Positions 1 to 8,775 of a stretch of DNA of 64,000 nucleotides are shown piece by piece. Position 1 is the stretch's first letter, and every line of letters begins with the position of its first letter. Below the pieces are notes generated by a model. It was not told the origin of the DNA. It ran no database searches and saw nothing but the letters and a program-made list of their open reading frames with translations. Origin of the DNA: Enterobacter dykesii (GTDB lineage Bacteria; Pseudomonadota; Gammaproteobacteria; Enterobacterales; Enterobacteriaceae); contig NZ_CP126604.1 in the NCBI RefSeq assembly GCF_008364625.2, forward strand, positions 2,790,001-2,854,000, given 5' to 3'. The translations under genes and the position numbers were made by a program.

Positions 1-111
1 AAAACCTGCACCCTGACGAGCGGCTCTTTGTGTCTGAACGAGAGCGTGACTATCCAGTATAAATGTATGGGTTACGCCATTAACCCTAAGTCAAATAATC
101 CCTGGTATTAA
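1..111 (+). CDS. 3' end of a small Cys-containing protein, possibly YecR-like
   Basis: An open frame enters from the left edge and stops with TAA at 109-111. It gives about 36 residues with three cysteines and a Gly-Tyr-Ala-Ile-Asn-Pro stretch before a terminal Trp-Tyr. In E. coli the gene just upstream of ftnA is yecR, a small flagellum-co-regulated lipoprotein. Position and the Cys-rich C-terminus fit that, but the N-terminus and lipobox lie outside the window. A strong hairpin follows the stop, which supports a real gene end. The family assignment is tentative. Confidence 0.45.
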   Translation, partial: KTCTLTSGSLCLNESVTIQYKCMGYAINPKSNNPWY

Positions 112-115
112 TCAA

Positions 116-146
116 CGCTGCCAGCGTTTGCTGGCAGTGTATTTCA
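116..146 (+). terminator. hairpin terminator after the left-edge gene
   Basis: CTGCCAGC (118-125) pairs perfectly with GCTGGCAG (130-137) around a GTTT loop. A CG/TG pair extends the stem, and a moderately T-rich tail follows. It begins five bases after the upstream stop codon. Confidence 0.6.
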
Positions 147-244
147 TTACGAACAAAAACAATTCTCATTAATAAATTATAAAAATCGCCAATGCGTTTT
201 ATTCCCATTCGTATTTTAAATAAATAAAATAAAAATTTTACGTT

Positions 245-273
245 TTGCAAATAATTAAATAACAACTTATAGT
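245..273 (+). promoter_or_regulatory. ftnA sigma-70 promoter
   Basis: TTGCAA (245-250) and TATAGT (268-273) are separated by 17 bp, ahead of the ftnA ribosome-binding site GGAG at 304-307. The 150-265 stretch is very AT-rich, as expected for an H-NS-silenced promoter. In E. coli, Fur activates ftnA by relieving H-NS repression; that mechanism is carried over here, not seen. Confidence 0.6.
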
Positions 274-315
274 GTCGCTCATCGTGAACCAGAAATAATA
301 ACCCGGAGCGTCACC

Positions 316-813
316 ATGCTGAAAACTGAAATGATCGACAAGCTCAACGCGCAAATGAACCTTGAGCTTTTTTCATCCCTCCTCTACCAGCAGATGAGCG
401 CCTGGTGCAGCTACCACAGCTTCGAAGGTGCGGCCGCGTTTCTGCGTCGTCACGCTCAGGAAGAGATGACCCACATGCAGCGTCTGTTTGATTATCTGAC
501 GGATACGGGCAGCCTGCCGCGCATTGAAACCGTGACATCACCTTTCGCTGAGTATAATTCTCTCGATGAACTGTTCCGCGCCACCTACGAGCACGAGCAG
601 CTGATCACGCAGAAAATTAACGAACTGGTTCATGCGGCGATGACCAGCCAGGATTATCCAACCTTTAATTTCCTGCAGTGGTACGTCGCTGAACAACACG
701 AAGAAGAGAAGCTGTTTAAATCTGTGCTGGATAAACTATCTCTGGTAGGTAAATCCGGCGAAGGTCTTTACTTTATTGATAAAGAACTTTCCACGCTAGA
801 TACTCAAAATTAA
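316..813 (+). CDS. ftnA: bacterial non-heme ferritin FtnA
   Basis: The 165-residue product is the usual length for FtnA, the 24-mer cytoplasmic cage that oxidises Fe(II) and stores it as mineral. The ferroxidase ligands are all present at E. coli positions: Glu17, Glu50, His53, Glu94, Gln127 and Glu130, the last pair in the AEQHEEE segment. The ATG has a GGAG Shine-Dalgarno eight bases upstream. It is monocistronic, with its own promoter and a 12-bp terminator hairpin just after the stop. The yecH gene that separates ftnA and tyrP in E. coli is not found here. Confidence 0.97.
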   Translation: MLKTEMIDKLNAQMNLELFSSLLYQQMSAWCSYHSFEGAAAFLRRHAQEEMTHMQRLFDYLTDTGSLPRIETVTSPFAEYNSLDELFRATYEHEQLITQKINELVHAAMTSQDYPTFNFLQWYVAEQHEEEKLFKSVLDKLSLVGKSGEGLYFIDKELSTLDTQN

Positions 814-818
814 TTTCT

Positions 819-850
819 ACGCGGTGCCGGTTTCCGGCACCGCGTTAATT
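819..850 (+). terminator. ftnA terminator
   Basis: GCGGTGCCGG (821-830) and CCGGCACCGC (834-843) form a perfect stem around TTT. One A-T and one C-G pair extend it to 12 bp, and a GTTAATTTAT tail follows. It starts six bases after the ftnA stop. Confidence 0.7.
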
Positions 851-954
851 TATCTTCCCTCCCCGCATCGAAATACCCATTTTATTCCCTGTACGCCCTG
901 TTTACGTCACGCCTGAGCGTCGCCCCACGTGATAGAATTGCCGGCAGCGCAATG

Positions 955-995
955 CGTAAACTTTTAATTACACTACTTGTAACGGTGATTTGACG
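955..995 (+). promoter_or_regulatory. tandem TyrR boxes upstream of tyrP
   Basis: The TyrR operator consensus is TGTAAA-N6-TTTACA. CGTAAA-N6-ATTACA at 955-972 matches 10 of 12 defined bases. TGTAAC-N6-TTGACG at 978-995 is weaker. The two start 23 bp apart, the spacing of the paired strong and weak boxes that repress tyrP with tyrosine and activate it with phenylalanine in E. coli. The sequence match is seen; the regulation is inferred. Confidence 0.6.
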
Positions 996-1063
996 AGTTA
1001 CGGCTTTTCCCTTACTCTGCGCCGCAGATTTTGTCGCGGTTAAGAAGCGTTGTAGAGGAAAGC

Positions 1064-2275
1064 GTGAAAAACAGAACCCTGGGAAGTATTTTTATCGTCG
1101 CCGGAACGACAATTGGCGCAGGAATGCTGGCAATGCCCCTGGCAGCCGCGGGCGTGGGATTTGGCATGACCCTGCTGCTGCTGGGCACGCTTTGGGCACT
1201 AATGTGCTACACCGCCCTGCTGCTGCTTGAGGTTTACCAGCACGTGCCCGCCGACACCGGTCTGGGTTCGCTGGCGGCGCGCTATCTGGGACGCTATGGC
1301 CAGTGGATAACCGGCTTTAGCATGATGTTTCTGATGTACGCCCTGACCGCCGCCTATATCAGCGGTGCCGGAGAGCTCATCGCCTCCAGCGTCAACGACT
1401 GGTTTGGCTCTGACATTACCCCTGCGACGGGCGCTATCTTCTTTGCGCTCATCGGCGGCGGCGTGGTCTGCGTGGGGACATCGCTGGTCGATCTGTTTAA
1501 CCGCTTTCTGTTCAGCGCCAAAATTCTCTTCCTGATTATCATGCTGGTGCTGCTGGCGCCGCACGTGCACAAGGTCAACCTGCTGACGCTGCCGCTGGAA
1601 AAAGGGCTGGCGCTTTCCGCGATCCCGGTCATTTTCACCTCGTTTGGCTTCCACGGCAGCGTGCCGAGCATCGTCAGCTATATGAACGGCGATATCCGCA
1701 AGCTGCGCCGCGTCTTTGTTATCGGCAGTGCCATTCCGCTGATCGCCTATATTTTCTGGCAGCTGGTGACGCTGGGCAGCATTGACTCCTCAACCTTTAT
1801 TGGGCTGATGGCGCAACATGCTGGCCTGAACGGTTTTTTACTGGCGCTGCGCGAAGTCGTCACCTCCCCGCACGTGGAGCTGGCGGTACACCTGTTTGCC
1901 GACCTGGCGCTGGCAACCTCGTTCCTGGGCGTGGCGCTCGGCCTGTTTGATTACCTGGCCGACCTGTTCCAGCGTCGCAATACCGCGGCCGGACGGTTGC
2001 AGACGGGGGCCATCACCTTCCTGCCGCCGCTCGCTTTTGCGCTGTTTTATCCACGCGGGTTTGTGATGGCGCTGGGGTATGCGGGGGTAGCGCTCTCTAT
2101 CCTGGCCCTGCTGCTCCCTTCCCTGCTGGCGTGGAAAAGCCGCCAGCAGCATCCTCAGCAAGGGTATCGCGTGGCGGGAGGAAAACCGCTGCTGTGCGTG
2201 GTGTTTTGCTGTGGTGTGGTGATTATTCTGGTGCAAGTGTTGATTGCAGCCGGGATGCTGCCGGAAGTGGGATAA
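1064..2275 (+). CDS. tyrP: tyrosine-specific transport protein TyrP
   Basis: This inner-membrane proton symporter of the hydroxy/aromatic amino acid permease family imports tyrosine. The 403-residue product begins VKNRTLGS..., as in E. coli TyrP, with hydrophobic segments throughout and the [10 protein letters not shown] motif in the first helix. The start is GTG at 1064, because the frame extends back to a TTG at 1031 but AGAGGAA lies directly before the GTG and the length then matches the family. Two TyrR boxes lie upstream. A bidirectional terminator separates it from the convergent yecA. Confidence 0.95.
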   Translation: MKNRTLGSIFIVAGTTIGAGMLAMPLAAAGVGFGMTLLLLGTLWALMCYTALLLLEVYQHVPADTGLGSLAARYLGRYGQWITGFSMMFLMYALTAAYISGAGELIASSVNDWFGSDITPATGAIFFALIGGGVVCVGTSLVDLFNRFLFSAKILFLIIMLVLLAPHVHKVNLLTLPLEKGLALSAIPVIFTSFGFHGSVPSIVSYMNGDIRKLRRVFVIGSAIPLIAYIFWQLVTLGSIDSSTFIGLMAQHAGLNGFLLALREVVTSPHVELAVHLFADLALATSFLGVALGLFDYLADLFQRRNTAAGRLQTGAITFLPPLAFALFYPRGFVMALGYAGVALSILALLLPSLLAWKSRQQHPQQGYRVAGGKPLLCVVFCCGVVIILVQVLIAAGMLPEVG

Positions 2276-2277
2276 AT

Positions 2278-2307
2278 AAAAAAGGGGCTATCATCAGCCC
2301 CTTTTTT
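2278..2307. terminator. bidirectional terminator between tyrP and yecA
   Basis: AAAGGGGCT (2281-2289) pairs with AGCCCCTTT (2296-2304) around ATCATC. A runs lie upstream and T runs downstream, so it can serve both convergent genes. Confidence 0.9.
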
Positions 2308-2308
2308 A

Positions 2309-2977
2309 TTAGTGCAAACAGCAGCTCTTAAACTTCTTCCCGCTGCCGCAAGGACACGGATCGTTACGCCCGACCTTCGTGCCGTTCACCGTCGGCTTCT
2401 TCGCTTCCGGCTGCTGCGGGTTGTTTACCCAGTAGTTATACAGGCGCAGCGCCGCAGGCTGGATGCTTTCGATGCTGGAGATGTACTCCTCTTCGGACAG
2501 TTCATCAAGCTTCTCGCTGTTCTCTTCCGTCCCGTGCAGGGCAATCACGTCAAGATCGGCCTTCAGGGCTTCCGGCAAGGTTGACCAGTCCGTCAGCGCC
2601 ACGCCGCGCATATAGCCATAGCACCACTCTTCCACCACGGTATAGCTCTCACCGTCCACGTCGTTATAACCGAACATCGGTTCAAACTGATCCGGGTACT
2701 CGCTCAGGCGCTCGGCAATATCGTTCATGTGCTTAAAGCAGAGATCGATAAAACGGTTCATCTCACGATCGTTTTTCCAGCGCGGAATGTACTTCTCGCC
2801 ACCCCACACCGCCACCAGCCAGGCATCTGGCTCAACGACAACAGGACCGGAAAGCACTGCGGTAAGCATGCCGTCCAGTTCGGACACGTCAATCACGGAC
2901 GCGTCGTCATGACCGTAAGACATTAACGTCTCTTCAAGCCACGCCATTTCGCTTTCATTCAATGGGCCTTCAGTCAT
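2309..2977 (-). CDS. yecA: YecA family SEC-C/UPF0149 protein
   Basis: The 222-residue acidic protein has an N-terminal UPF0149 helical domain and a C-terminal SEC-C zinc motif ([13 protein letters not shown]). The same motif in SecA and YchJ coordinates zinc and contacts ribosomes or proteins. The precise role of YecA is not settled in this reading. The start was placed at 2977 ([10 protein letters not shown]) because AGGAG lies upstream in the mRNA and the length matches E. coli YecA; the frame stays open 37 codons further without support. It is transcribed alone, convergent with tyrP and divergent from the ABC transporter genes. Confidence 0.92.
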   Translation of the reverse strand: MTEGPLNESEMAWLEETLMSYGHDDASVIDVSELDGMLTAVLSGPVVVEPDAWLVAVWGGEKYIPRWKNDREMNRFIDLCFKHMNDIAERLSEYPDQFEPMFGYNDVDGESYTVVEEWCYGYMRGVALTDWSTLPEALKADLDVIALHGTEENSEKLDELSEEEYISSIESIQPAALRLYNYWVNNPQQPEAKKPTVNGTKVGRNDPCPCGSGKKFKSCCLH

Positions 2978-3402
2978 CGCTGATACTCCTGCAAAAAAGG
3001 AAACGATCCTAACACATATCTCACGCCTCTCCGGGCTGAAGTTTAGGTCTTTATTGCTGCAAAAACGTGCAAATCGTGACCTTTGCACAACTTATGGGCT
3101 TTATTGTTAACGATATGTGATCTCCGCTGTAATTTCTTCTCCTCCCCTAAGGCGGCATAACGCGGCGCTCTATACTCAAACATGTCGCAAGCTCGTCAAT
3201 GGGTTAACCATTCTGGCAACGTTTTTGCTTAACGTTCTTCGTGCGCCTCTGTGCAGGGAAATCTCGCCGTAATATGCAGGATGCCGTCTGTATCTTGTTC
3301 GTTTAGTGCATTTTGTTCTTGCTCGTGTTTCGGATTGGCTGCGCCGTCGGGCGTTCGGGTTTACGCCGTGGTGCAAAAACCTCTTTGCTAAGGAACATAA
3401 TA
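2978..3402. other. divergent intergenic region, yecA / ABC transporter
   Basis: About 425 bases hold no convincing gene. A TATACT hexamer at 3171-3176 could be a -10 element for the rightward transporter operon, but no good -35 is spaced with it. Short open frames here lack ribosome-binding sites and conservation cues. Confidence 0.5.
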
Positions 3403-4524
3403 ATGTCGCTGAAATTAATCAGAACTCCTCTTTCTCTTGTGTTGGCCGGTTGCCTGGTGACGGCGTTTTCCGCCCGGGCAGATATTGTGATTGGCGTGGC
3501 CGGGCCGTTTACGGGTCCCAATGCGACCTATGGCGATCAGTACTGGCATGGCGCAACGCAGGCCGCTGAAGACATTAATGCCGCAGGCGGCATTAACGGC
3601 GAGAAGATCAAACTGGTTCAGGGGGATGACGCCTGCGAGCCCAAGCAGGCCGTCGCCGTCGCAAACCGTTTAGTTGACCAGGATAAAGTCAACGCCGTGG
3701 TCGGCCATTTCTGCTCCTCTTCCACCATGCCCGCCTCCGAGGTGTACAGCGACGCGGGCATTATCGCCATCACCCCAGGCTCGACTAACCCGCTGATCAC
3801 CGAACGCGGCATGAGCGACATGTTCCGCATGTGCGGCCGCGATGACCAGCAGGGTCAGGTGGCCAGCGACTTCATCATCGACAAGCTAAAAGCCAAACGC
3901 GTGGTCATCATTCACGATAAAGACACCTATGGTCAGGGTCTGGCTGACGCCACCAAAGCGGCGCTGGCGAAGCGCGGGGTTCAGGATGTGATGTACGAGG
4001 GGTTATCCCGCGGTGAAAAAGACTTTAACGCGCTGGTGACCAAGATCGGCGCGCAAAAACCGGACGTCGTATTCTTCGGTGGCTGTCACCCGGAAGCCGG
4101 CCCGCTGGTTCGCCAGATGCGTGAACAGGGCGTGCAGGCGAAATTCTTCTCCGGCGACTGTATTGTCAACGAGGAGATGGTGACCGCCGCGGGTGGCCCG
4201 CAATACACCAACGGCATTTACATGACCTTCGGTAAAGATCCACGCCTTATTCCGGACGGTAAAGCGGTTATCGAGAAATTCCGCGCCGGTAAATTCGAGC
4301 CGGAAGGTTACACCCTTTACTCCTATGCCTCCGTCCAGGCCATAGCCGCGGCCTTCAAGGCCACCGGCGGCAAGGACTCTGCCAAAGCCAGCGAGTGGCT
4401 GAAAGCCAATTCCGTCGACACGGTGATGGGCAAAAAAGCCTGGGACAGCAAAGGCGATCTGAAAGTGTCTGACTACGTGGTTTACCAGTGGGACGACAAA
4501 GGAAAATATAAGGAAGTGCAGTAA
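3403..4524 (+). CDS. Liv-type branched-chain amino acid ABC transporter, periplasmic binding protein
   Basis: The 373-residue type I periplasmic binding protein is of the LivJ/LivK class. A signal peptide (basic MSLKLIR, hydrophobic core, ...SARA) is predicted to be cut after residue 26, giving mature DIVIGVAGPFTGPNA. The ligand-domain signature with a CEPKQAVAVANR segment and a SSSTMPA segment fits amino acid binders. The start at 3403 follows AAGGAA by eight bases and gives a canonical signal sequence; the longer open frame does not. It heads a five-gene operon with both permeases and both ATPases. The substrate (leucine/isoleucine/valine, or another amino acid or amide) cannot be fixed by eye. 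Confidence 0.88.
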   Translation: MSLKLIRTPLSLVLAGCLVTAFSARADIVIGVAGPFTGPNATYGDQYWHGATQAAEDINAAGGINGEKIKLVQGDDACEPKQAVAVANRLVDQDKVNAVVGHFCSSSTMPASEVYSDAGIIAITPGSTNPLITERGMSDMFRMCGRDDQQGQVASDFIIDKLKAKRVVIIHDKDTYGQGLADATKAALAKRGVQDVMYEGLSRGEKDFNALVTKIGAQKPDVVFFGGCHPEAGPLVRQMREQGVQAKFFSGDCIVNEEMVTAAGGPQYTNGIYMTFGKDPRLIPDGKAVIEKFRAGKFEPEGYTLYSYASVQAIAAAFKATGGKDSAKASEWLKANSVDTVMGKKAWDSKGDLKVSDYVVYQWDDKGKYKEVQ

Positions 4525-4547
4525 CGGGACGGAGTCACGCTCAACGT

Positions 4548-4604
4548 CGGCGGGTTTGCCCGCCGGCGCGTAATAAACATCAGGCTGCGCGGCTCGCGCA
4601 GCCT
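4548..4604 (+). repeat. two tandem hairpins between binding-protein and permease genes
   Basis: CGGCGGG/CCCGCCG (4548-4554/4559-4565) and AGGCTGCGC/GCGCAGCCT (4582-4590/4596-4604) form two GC-rich stem-loops with no T tract. In Liv and similar operons such hairpins protect the upstream message and lower downstream expression, so the binding protein outnumbers the membrane parts. That role is inferred here. Confidence 0.55.
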
Positions 4605-4623
4605 ATAAAACGAGCGCGCTAAG

Positions 4624-5538
4624 ATGAGTACATTCTTCCTGCAACAGTTAATCAATGGTTTAACGCTGGGCTCCGTCTACGGTTTAATCGCTATCGGCTA
4701 CACCATGGTGTACGGCATTATTGGGATGATCAATTTCGCCCACGGCGAAGTGTATATGATTTCCGCCTATCTCTGCGCCATCGGCCTGGCGCTGCTCTCG
4801 TTCTTCGGTCTGCAGTCGTTCCCGCTGCTGATCCTTGGGACGCTGGTGTTCACCATCGTGGTCACCGGGGTGTACGGCTGGACCATCGAACGTATCGCCT
4901 ACAAGCCGCTGCGCAACTCCACGCGCCTGGCACCGCTGATCTCCGCCATCGGGATGTCGCTTATCCTGCAAAACTACGCGCAGCTGAGCCAGGGTCCGCG
5001 TCAGCAAGGGGTGCCAACCATGCTGGACGGCGTGATTCGCCTGCATCTGGGCGACGGGTTCGTGCAGATAACCTACACCAAAGTGTTTATCCTGGTTGCC
5101 TCGTTTGCCGGCATGCTGGTACTCACCTGGATTATCAACCATACCCGGCTGGGCCGGATGTGCCGCGCGGTCCAGCAGGATCGTAAGATGGCCTCCATTC
5201 TGGGGATTAACACCGACCGGATTATTTCGCTGGTCTTTGTCATCGGCGCGGCGATGGCCGGTCTGGCGGGGGTGTTGATCACCATGAATTACGGCACCTT
5301 TGATTTTTACGTCGGGTTCGTGATCGGCATTAAAGCCTTTACTGCAGCGGTGCTCGGCGGCATCGGTTCCCTCCCCGGCGCCATGCTCGGTGGCCTTATC
5401 CTGGGCGTGGCGGAAGCCCAGTTCTCGGGCATGGTGAATTCGGACTATAAAGACGTCTTCTCATTCGGCCTGCTGGTCATGATCCTTATTTTCCGTCCAC
5501 AGGGGCTGCTTGGGCGCCCGATTGTGGCCAAAGTGTGA
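4624..5538 (+). CDS. LivH-like ABC transporter permease
   Basis: The 304-residue hydrophobic protein matches LivH throughout (QQLINGLTLGSVYGLIAIGYT near the start, NFAHGEVYM around residue 40). It is the inner-membrane channel half that pairs with the LivM-like product. GGIGSLPGAMLGG near residue 245 corresponds to the EAA-like loop that contacts the ATPases. Its stop overlaps the region just before the livM-like start, so translation is probably coupled. Confidence 0.9.
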   Translation: MSTFFLQQLINGLTLGSVYGLIAIGYTMVYGIIGMINFAHGEVYMISAYLCAIGLALLSFFGLQSFPLLILGTLVFTIVVTGVYGWTIERIAYKPLRNSTRLAPLISAIGMSLILQNYAQLSQGPRQQGVPTMLDGVIRLHLGDGFVQITYTKVFILVASFAGMLVLTWIINHTRLGRMCRAVQQDRKMASILGINTDRIISLVFVIGAAMAGLAGVLITMNYGTFDFYVGFVIGIKAFTAAVLGGIGSLPGAMLGGLILGVAEAQFSGMVNSDYKDVFSFGLLVMILIFRPQGLLGRPIVAKV

Positions 5539-5549
5539 GGGAGAGAATG

Positions 5550-6824
5550 ATGACATCACACGGTTTTTCACTTAAACGCTGCATCCAGGACGCGATTTTT
5601 TCCGGGCTGATTGCGCTGATTATTTTCGGCCCCATTGCGGGCGTGGTGCTGGACGGATACAGCTTTAACTTCGCCGGGCAGCGACTGGCCTGGATGGTCG
5701 GCATCGTCATGCTCGGGCGTTTTCTGCTGAGCGCTTTTTTAGGTACCGCCGCGGGCGCCCGTTTCCAGGCGCGCTTCGAAGCCGATAGCGCGGGCGTATA
5801 TGTCCGGCCACCGGAATATAAAAGCCGCATGCGCTGGATTATTCCTCTGGTGATCGCTCTTGCGATTTGCTTTCCGTTTGTCGCAACGAAATATGTACTG
5901 ACCGTCGCCATTCTCGGGCTGATCTACGTGCTTCTCGGGCTGGGGCTGAATATCGTCGTGGGTCTGGCCGGCCTGCTGGATCTGGGATATGTCGCGTTCT
6001 ACGCAATTGGCGCGTACGGTCTGGCGCTGGGATACCAGTATCTCGGCTTAGGCTTCTGGAGCATGCTGCCGCTGGCGGCCATCATGGCCGCCGCCGCAGG
6101 CGCCCTGCTCGGCTTCCCGGTACTGCGCATGCACGGTGACTATCTGGCCATCGTCACCCTCGGGTTCGGGGAGATCATTCGCCTGATACTGAACAACTGG
6201 TTGACCTTCACCGGCGGCCCAAACGGCGTCTCGGCCCCTCCCCCCACTTTTTTCGGCCTGGAATTTGGACGACGCGCGAAAGAAGGCGGCGTGCCCTTCC
6301 ACGAATTTTTCCACCTGACCTACAACCCTAACATGAAGTTTATTTTTATCTACGCGGTACTGTTCCTGGTGGTGATGCTGGTGCTCTATATCAAGCACCG
6401 CCTGACGCGGATGCCGATTGGTCGGGCGTGGGAAGCCCTGCGTGAAGACGAAATAGCGTGCCGATCAATGGGGTTAAATCATGTTCTGGTTAAGCTGTCG
6501 GCCTTTACGCTGGGCGCCTCGACCGCGGGCATTGCCGGAGTGTTCTTCGCCACCTATCAGGGGTTCGTGAATCCCACCTCCTTTACCTTCTTTGAATCGG
6601 CGCTGATCCTCGCCATTGTGGTGCTGGGCGGTATGGGCTCTACGCTAGGCGTGGTGCTTGCCGCCTTTGTGCTCACGGTCACGCCGGAACTGCTGCGCAG
6701 TTTTGCCGAGTACCGCGTCCTGCTGTTTGGCATGCTCATGGTGGTAATGATGATCTGGCGTCCACGCGGTTTGATCCGCATTAACCGCAGCGGGTTTGCC
6801 GTGCGTAAGGGCGTAGCGCCATGA
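5550..6824 (+). CDS. LivM-like ABC transporter permease
   Basis: The roughly 424-residue second permease is close in length to E. coli LivM (425). Two or three N-terminal segments precede a conserved core (GLGLNIVVGLAGLLDLGY, HGDYLAIVTLGFGEIIR, PIGRAWEALREDEIACRSMG). Two adjacent ATGs (5547 and 5550) follow AGGGAG. The second gives better spacing and was chosen; a GTG at 5535 is possible but less likely. The 3' end overlaps the next gene by four bases (ATGA). Confidence 0.9.
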   Translation: MTSHGFSLKRCIQDAIFSGLIALIIFGPIAGVVLDGYSFNFAGQRLAWMVGIVMLGRFLLSAFLGTAAGARFQARFEADSAGVYVRPPEYKSRMRWIIPLVIALAICFPFVATKYVLTVAILGLIYVLLGLGLNIVVGLAGLLDLGYVAFYAIGAYGLALGYQYLGLGFWSMLPLAAIMAAAAGALLGFPVLRMHGDYLAIVTLGFGEIIRLILNNWLTFTGGPNGVSAPPPTFFGLEFGRRAKEGGVPFHEFFHLTYNPNMKFIFIYAVLFLVVMLVLYIKHRLTRMPIGRAWEALREDEIACRSMGLNHVLVKLSAFTLGASTAGIAGVFFATYQGFVNPTSFTFFESALILAIVVLGGMGSTLGVVLAAFVLTVTPELLRSFAEYRVLLFGMLMVVMMIWRPRGLIRINRSGFAVRKGVAP

Positions 6825-7696
6825 ACGGAACGATATTGCGCGTTGAACATCTGATGATGCACTTCGGCGGGATTAAGGCGCTAAACGACGTCAACCTGGA
6901 CGTGCAGCGCGGCTCAATTACCGCCCTGATTGGGCCAAACGGGGCGGGAAAAACAACCGTGTTCAACTGTCTGACGGGCTTCTACAGAGCCTCCGGCGGC
7001 AACATTTTATTTGATACCCGCCATAAAACGACAAACGTTATTCAGGTGCTCGGACAAAAATTCCAGCCGGGTGACTGGATTAACCCCGCGCAGTTCGGGC
7101 AGCGTCTGTTCTACAAAATGTTTGGCGGAACGCATCTGGTCAACCGCGCAGGGCTGGCGCGCACGTTTCAAAATATCCGTCTTTTTCGCGAGATGTCGGT
7201 CGTGGAAAACCTGCTGGTTGCGCAGCATATGCGCGTTAACCGCAATCTGCTCGCCGGGATCTTAAATACGCCGGCATACCGGCGGGCGGAAAGCGACGCC
7301 CTGGACAGGGCCTTCTACTGGCTGGAAGTGGTGGATCTGGTGGAGTGCGCCAATCGCCTGGCGGGAGAGATGTCGTACGGCCAGCAGCGGCGTCTGGAAA
7401 TTGCGCGAGCAATGTGCACCGGGCCGGAAATGATCTGTCTGGATGAACCCGCCGCCGGGCTGAACCCGGTTGAAACGCATAAGCTCAGCAGCATTATTCG
7501 TTTTCTGCGGGATCATCATGACATCACGGTATTACTGATTGAGCATGATATGGGGATGGTGATGGAAATTTCGGACGACATTATCGTGCTCGACCACGGC
7601 GATGTCATCGCCAGAGGTAAACCCGAGCAGATCCAACATGACGAAAAGGTCATTGCCGCCTATCTGGGCACGGACGAAAGCGAGGTCACCCTATGA
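6821..7696 (+). CDS. LivG-like ABC transporter ATPase with internal insertion
   Basis: This cytoplasmic ATPase has Walker A GPNGAGKTT (residues 38-46), a Q-loop in TFQNIRLF, signature MSYGQQRR, Walker B MICLDEPAAG and the switch His in LLIEHDM. At 291 residues it is clearly longer than E. coli LivG (255). The extra length is mostly a stretch of roughly 35 residues, about 65-106, between Walker A and the Q-loop, rich in aromatic and basic residues. Four-base overlaps join it to both neighbours. It pairs with the LivF-like protein. Confidence 0.9.
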   Translation: MNGTILRVEHLMMHFGGIKALNDVNLDVQRGSITALIGPNGAGKTTVFNCLTGFYRASGGNILFDTRHKTTNVIQVLGQKFQPGDWINPAQFGQRLFYKMFGGTHLVNRAGLARTFQNIRLFREMSVVENLLVAQHMRVNRNLLAGILNTPAYRRAESDALDRAFYWLEVVDLVECANRLAGEMSYGQQRRLEIARAMCTGPEMICLDEPAAGLNPVETHKLSSIIRFLRDHHDITVLLIEHDMGMVMEISDDIIVLDHGDVIARGKPEQIQHDEKVIAAYLGTDESEVTL

Positions 7697-8409
7697 GCGA
7701 ACCGCTGCTGGCATTTCGCGAGGTGGATGTGTTTTACGGCGTCATTCAGGCGCTGAAGCAGGTCTCCCTCGAGGTGAATAAGGGTGAAACCGTGGCGCTG
7801 ATCGGCGCAAACGGCGCGGGCAAATCGACATTGCTGATGTCTATCTTCGGCCAGCCCCGTATCCGCAGCGGGCAGATCCTGTTTAGTGGTGAAGATATCA
7901 GCCATAAATCCACCCACTACGTCGCGTCCGGCGGCATTGCGCAGGCGCCGGAAGGCAGACGAATCTTCCCGGATATGACCGTTGAAGAGAACCTGCTGAT
8001 GGGGACCATCCCCATCGGCAGCCAGTTTGCGGCTGAAGATATGCAAACCATGTTTGACCTCTTCCCTCGCCTTAAAGAGCGGCGCAAGCAACGCGCGATG
8101 ACCATGTCCGGTGGGGAGCAGCAGATGCTGGCGATCGCCCGGGCGCTGATGAGCCGTCCTAAGCTGCTGCTGCTGGATGAACCCAGCCTGGGCTTAGCCC
8201 CGATAGTGGTGAAACAGATCTTCCAGACGCTGCGCGAGCTGGCCCGCAACGGCATGACCATCTTTCTGGTGGAGCAGAATGCGCATCACGCGCTGAAGCT
8301 TTCCGACCGCGGATATGTGATGGTTAACGGGCAGATCCGGCTGAGCGGCAGCGGTGAAGAGTTGCTGGGGAATCAGGAGGTGAGGAAGGCGTATTTGGGC
8401 GGGGTTTGA
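7693..8409 (+). CDS. LivF-like ABC transporter ATPase
   Basis: The 238-residue second ATPase is the same length as LivF (237). It has Walker A GANGAGKST, a Q-loop in GIAQAPEGRRIFPDMTV, signature MSGGEQQM, Walker B LLLLDEPSLG and a switch region FLVEQNAHHA. It is the last gene of the transporter operon and overlaps the preceding ATPase gene by four bases. No clear terminator was seen after it. Confidence 0.92.
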   Translation: MSEPLLAFREVDVFYGVIQALKQVSLEVNKGETVALIGANGAGKSTLLMSIFGQPRIRSGQILFSGEDISHKSTHYVASGGIAQAPEGRRIFPDMTVEENLLMGTIPIGSQFAAEDMQTMFDLFPRLKERRKQRAMTMSGGEQQMLAIARALMSRPKLLLLDEPSLGLAPIVVKQIFQTLRELARNGMTIFLVEQNAHHALKLSDRGYVMVNGQIRLSGSGEELLGNQEVRKAYLGGV

Positions 8410-8544
8410 CTACACGATGTTCATGAGCCATCGAATCACCTTTATACTGTTTAACATCGGCGTTTCAGCTGGCTTTCATGACGTGTGTCGCTGCGCTTCT
8501 TCTCCTCTAAGCCAAAACTATATCAATAAATCGCACTATTTATT

Positions 8545-8575
8545 GTAGGCCCGAGCAAGCGTAGCTCCAGCGGGA
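8545..8575. repeat. REP-like element
   Basis: GTAGGCCCG, a short purine-rich centre and CAGCGGGA form an imperfect palindrome of the enterobacterial REP type (GTAGGCC...CGGG). It lies in the 366-base gap after the transporter operon, which otherwise holds no gene. Confidence 0.45.
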
Positions 8576-8647
8576 GGAACGCAAAAAGATACTTTGTCAG
8601 CAGTCTTAAGCTCTCCTTTTTGGGATATCACAACAATGCTTTCCTTG

Positions 8648-8685
8648 AAAAAGGATAAAATAATTTACTCGCGTAAATCCTTTTT
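8648..8685. repeat. 9-bp inverted repeat upstream of the OB-fold gene
   Basis: AAAAAGGAT (8648-8656) is perfectly repeated in inverted form as ATCCTTTTT (8677-8685), with a 20-base AT-rich centre. It could be a regulator site or a weak hairpin about 90 bases before the next start codon. Confidence 0.4.
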
Positions 8686-8775
8686 ATAGGCAATAAGCGT
8701 CCTTATGCGATAAAGTAATAAGGTGAAAACTTCACATTACTTACACAGCAAAACTATTAGCTTACAGGTGATTAC

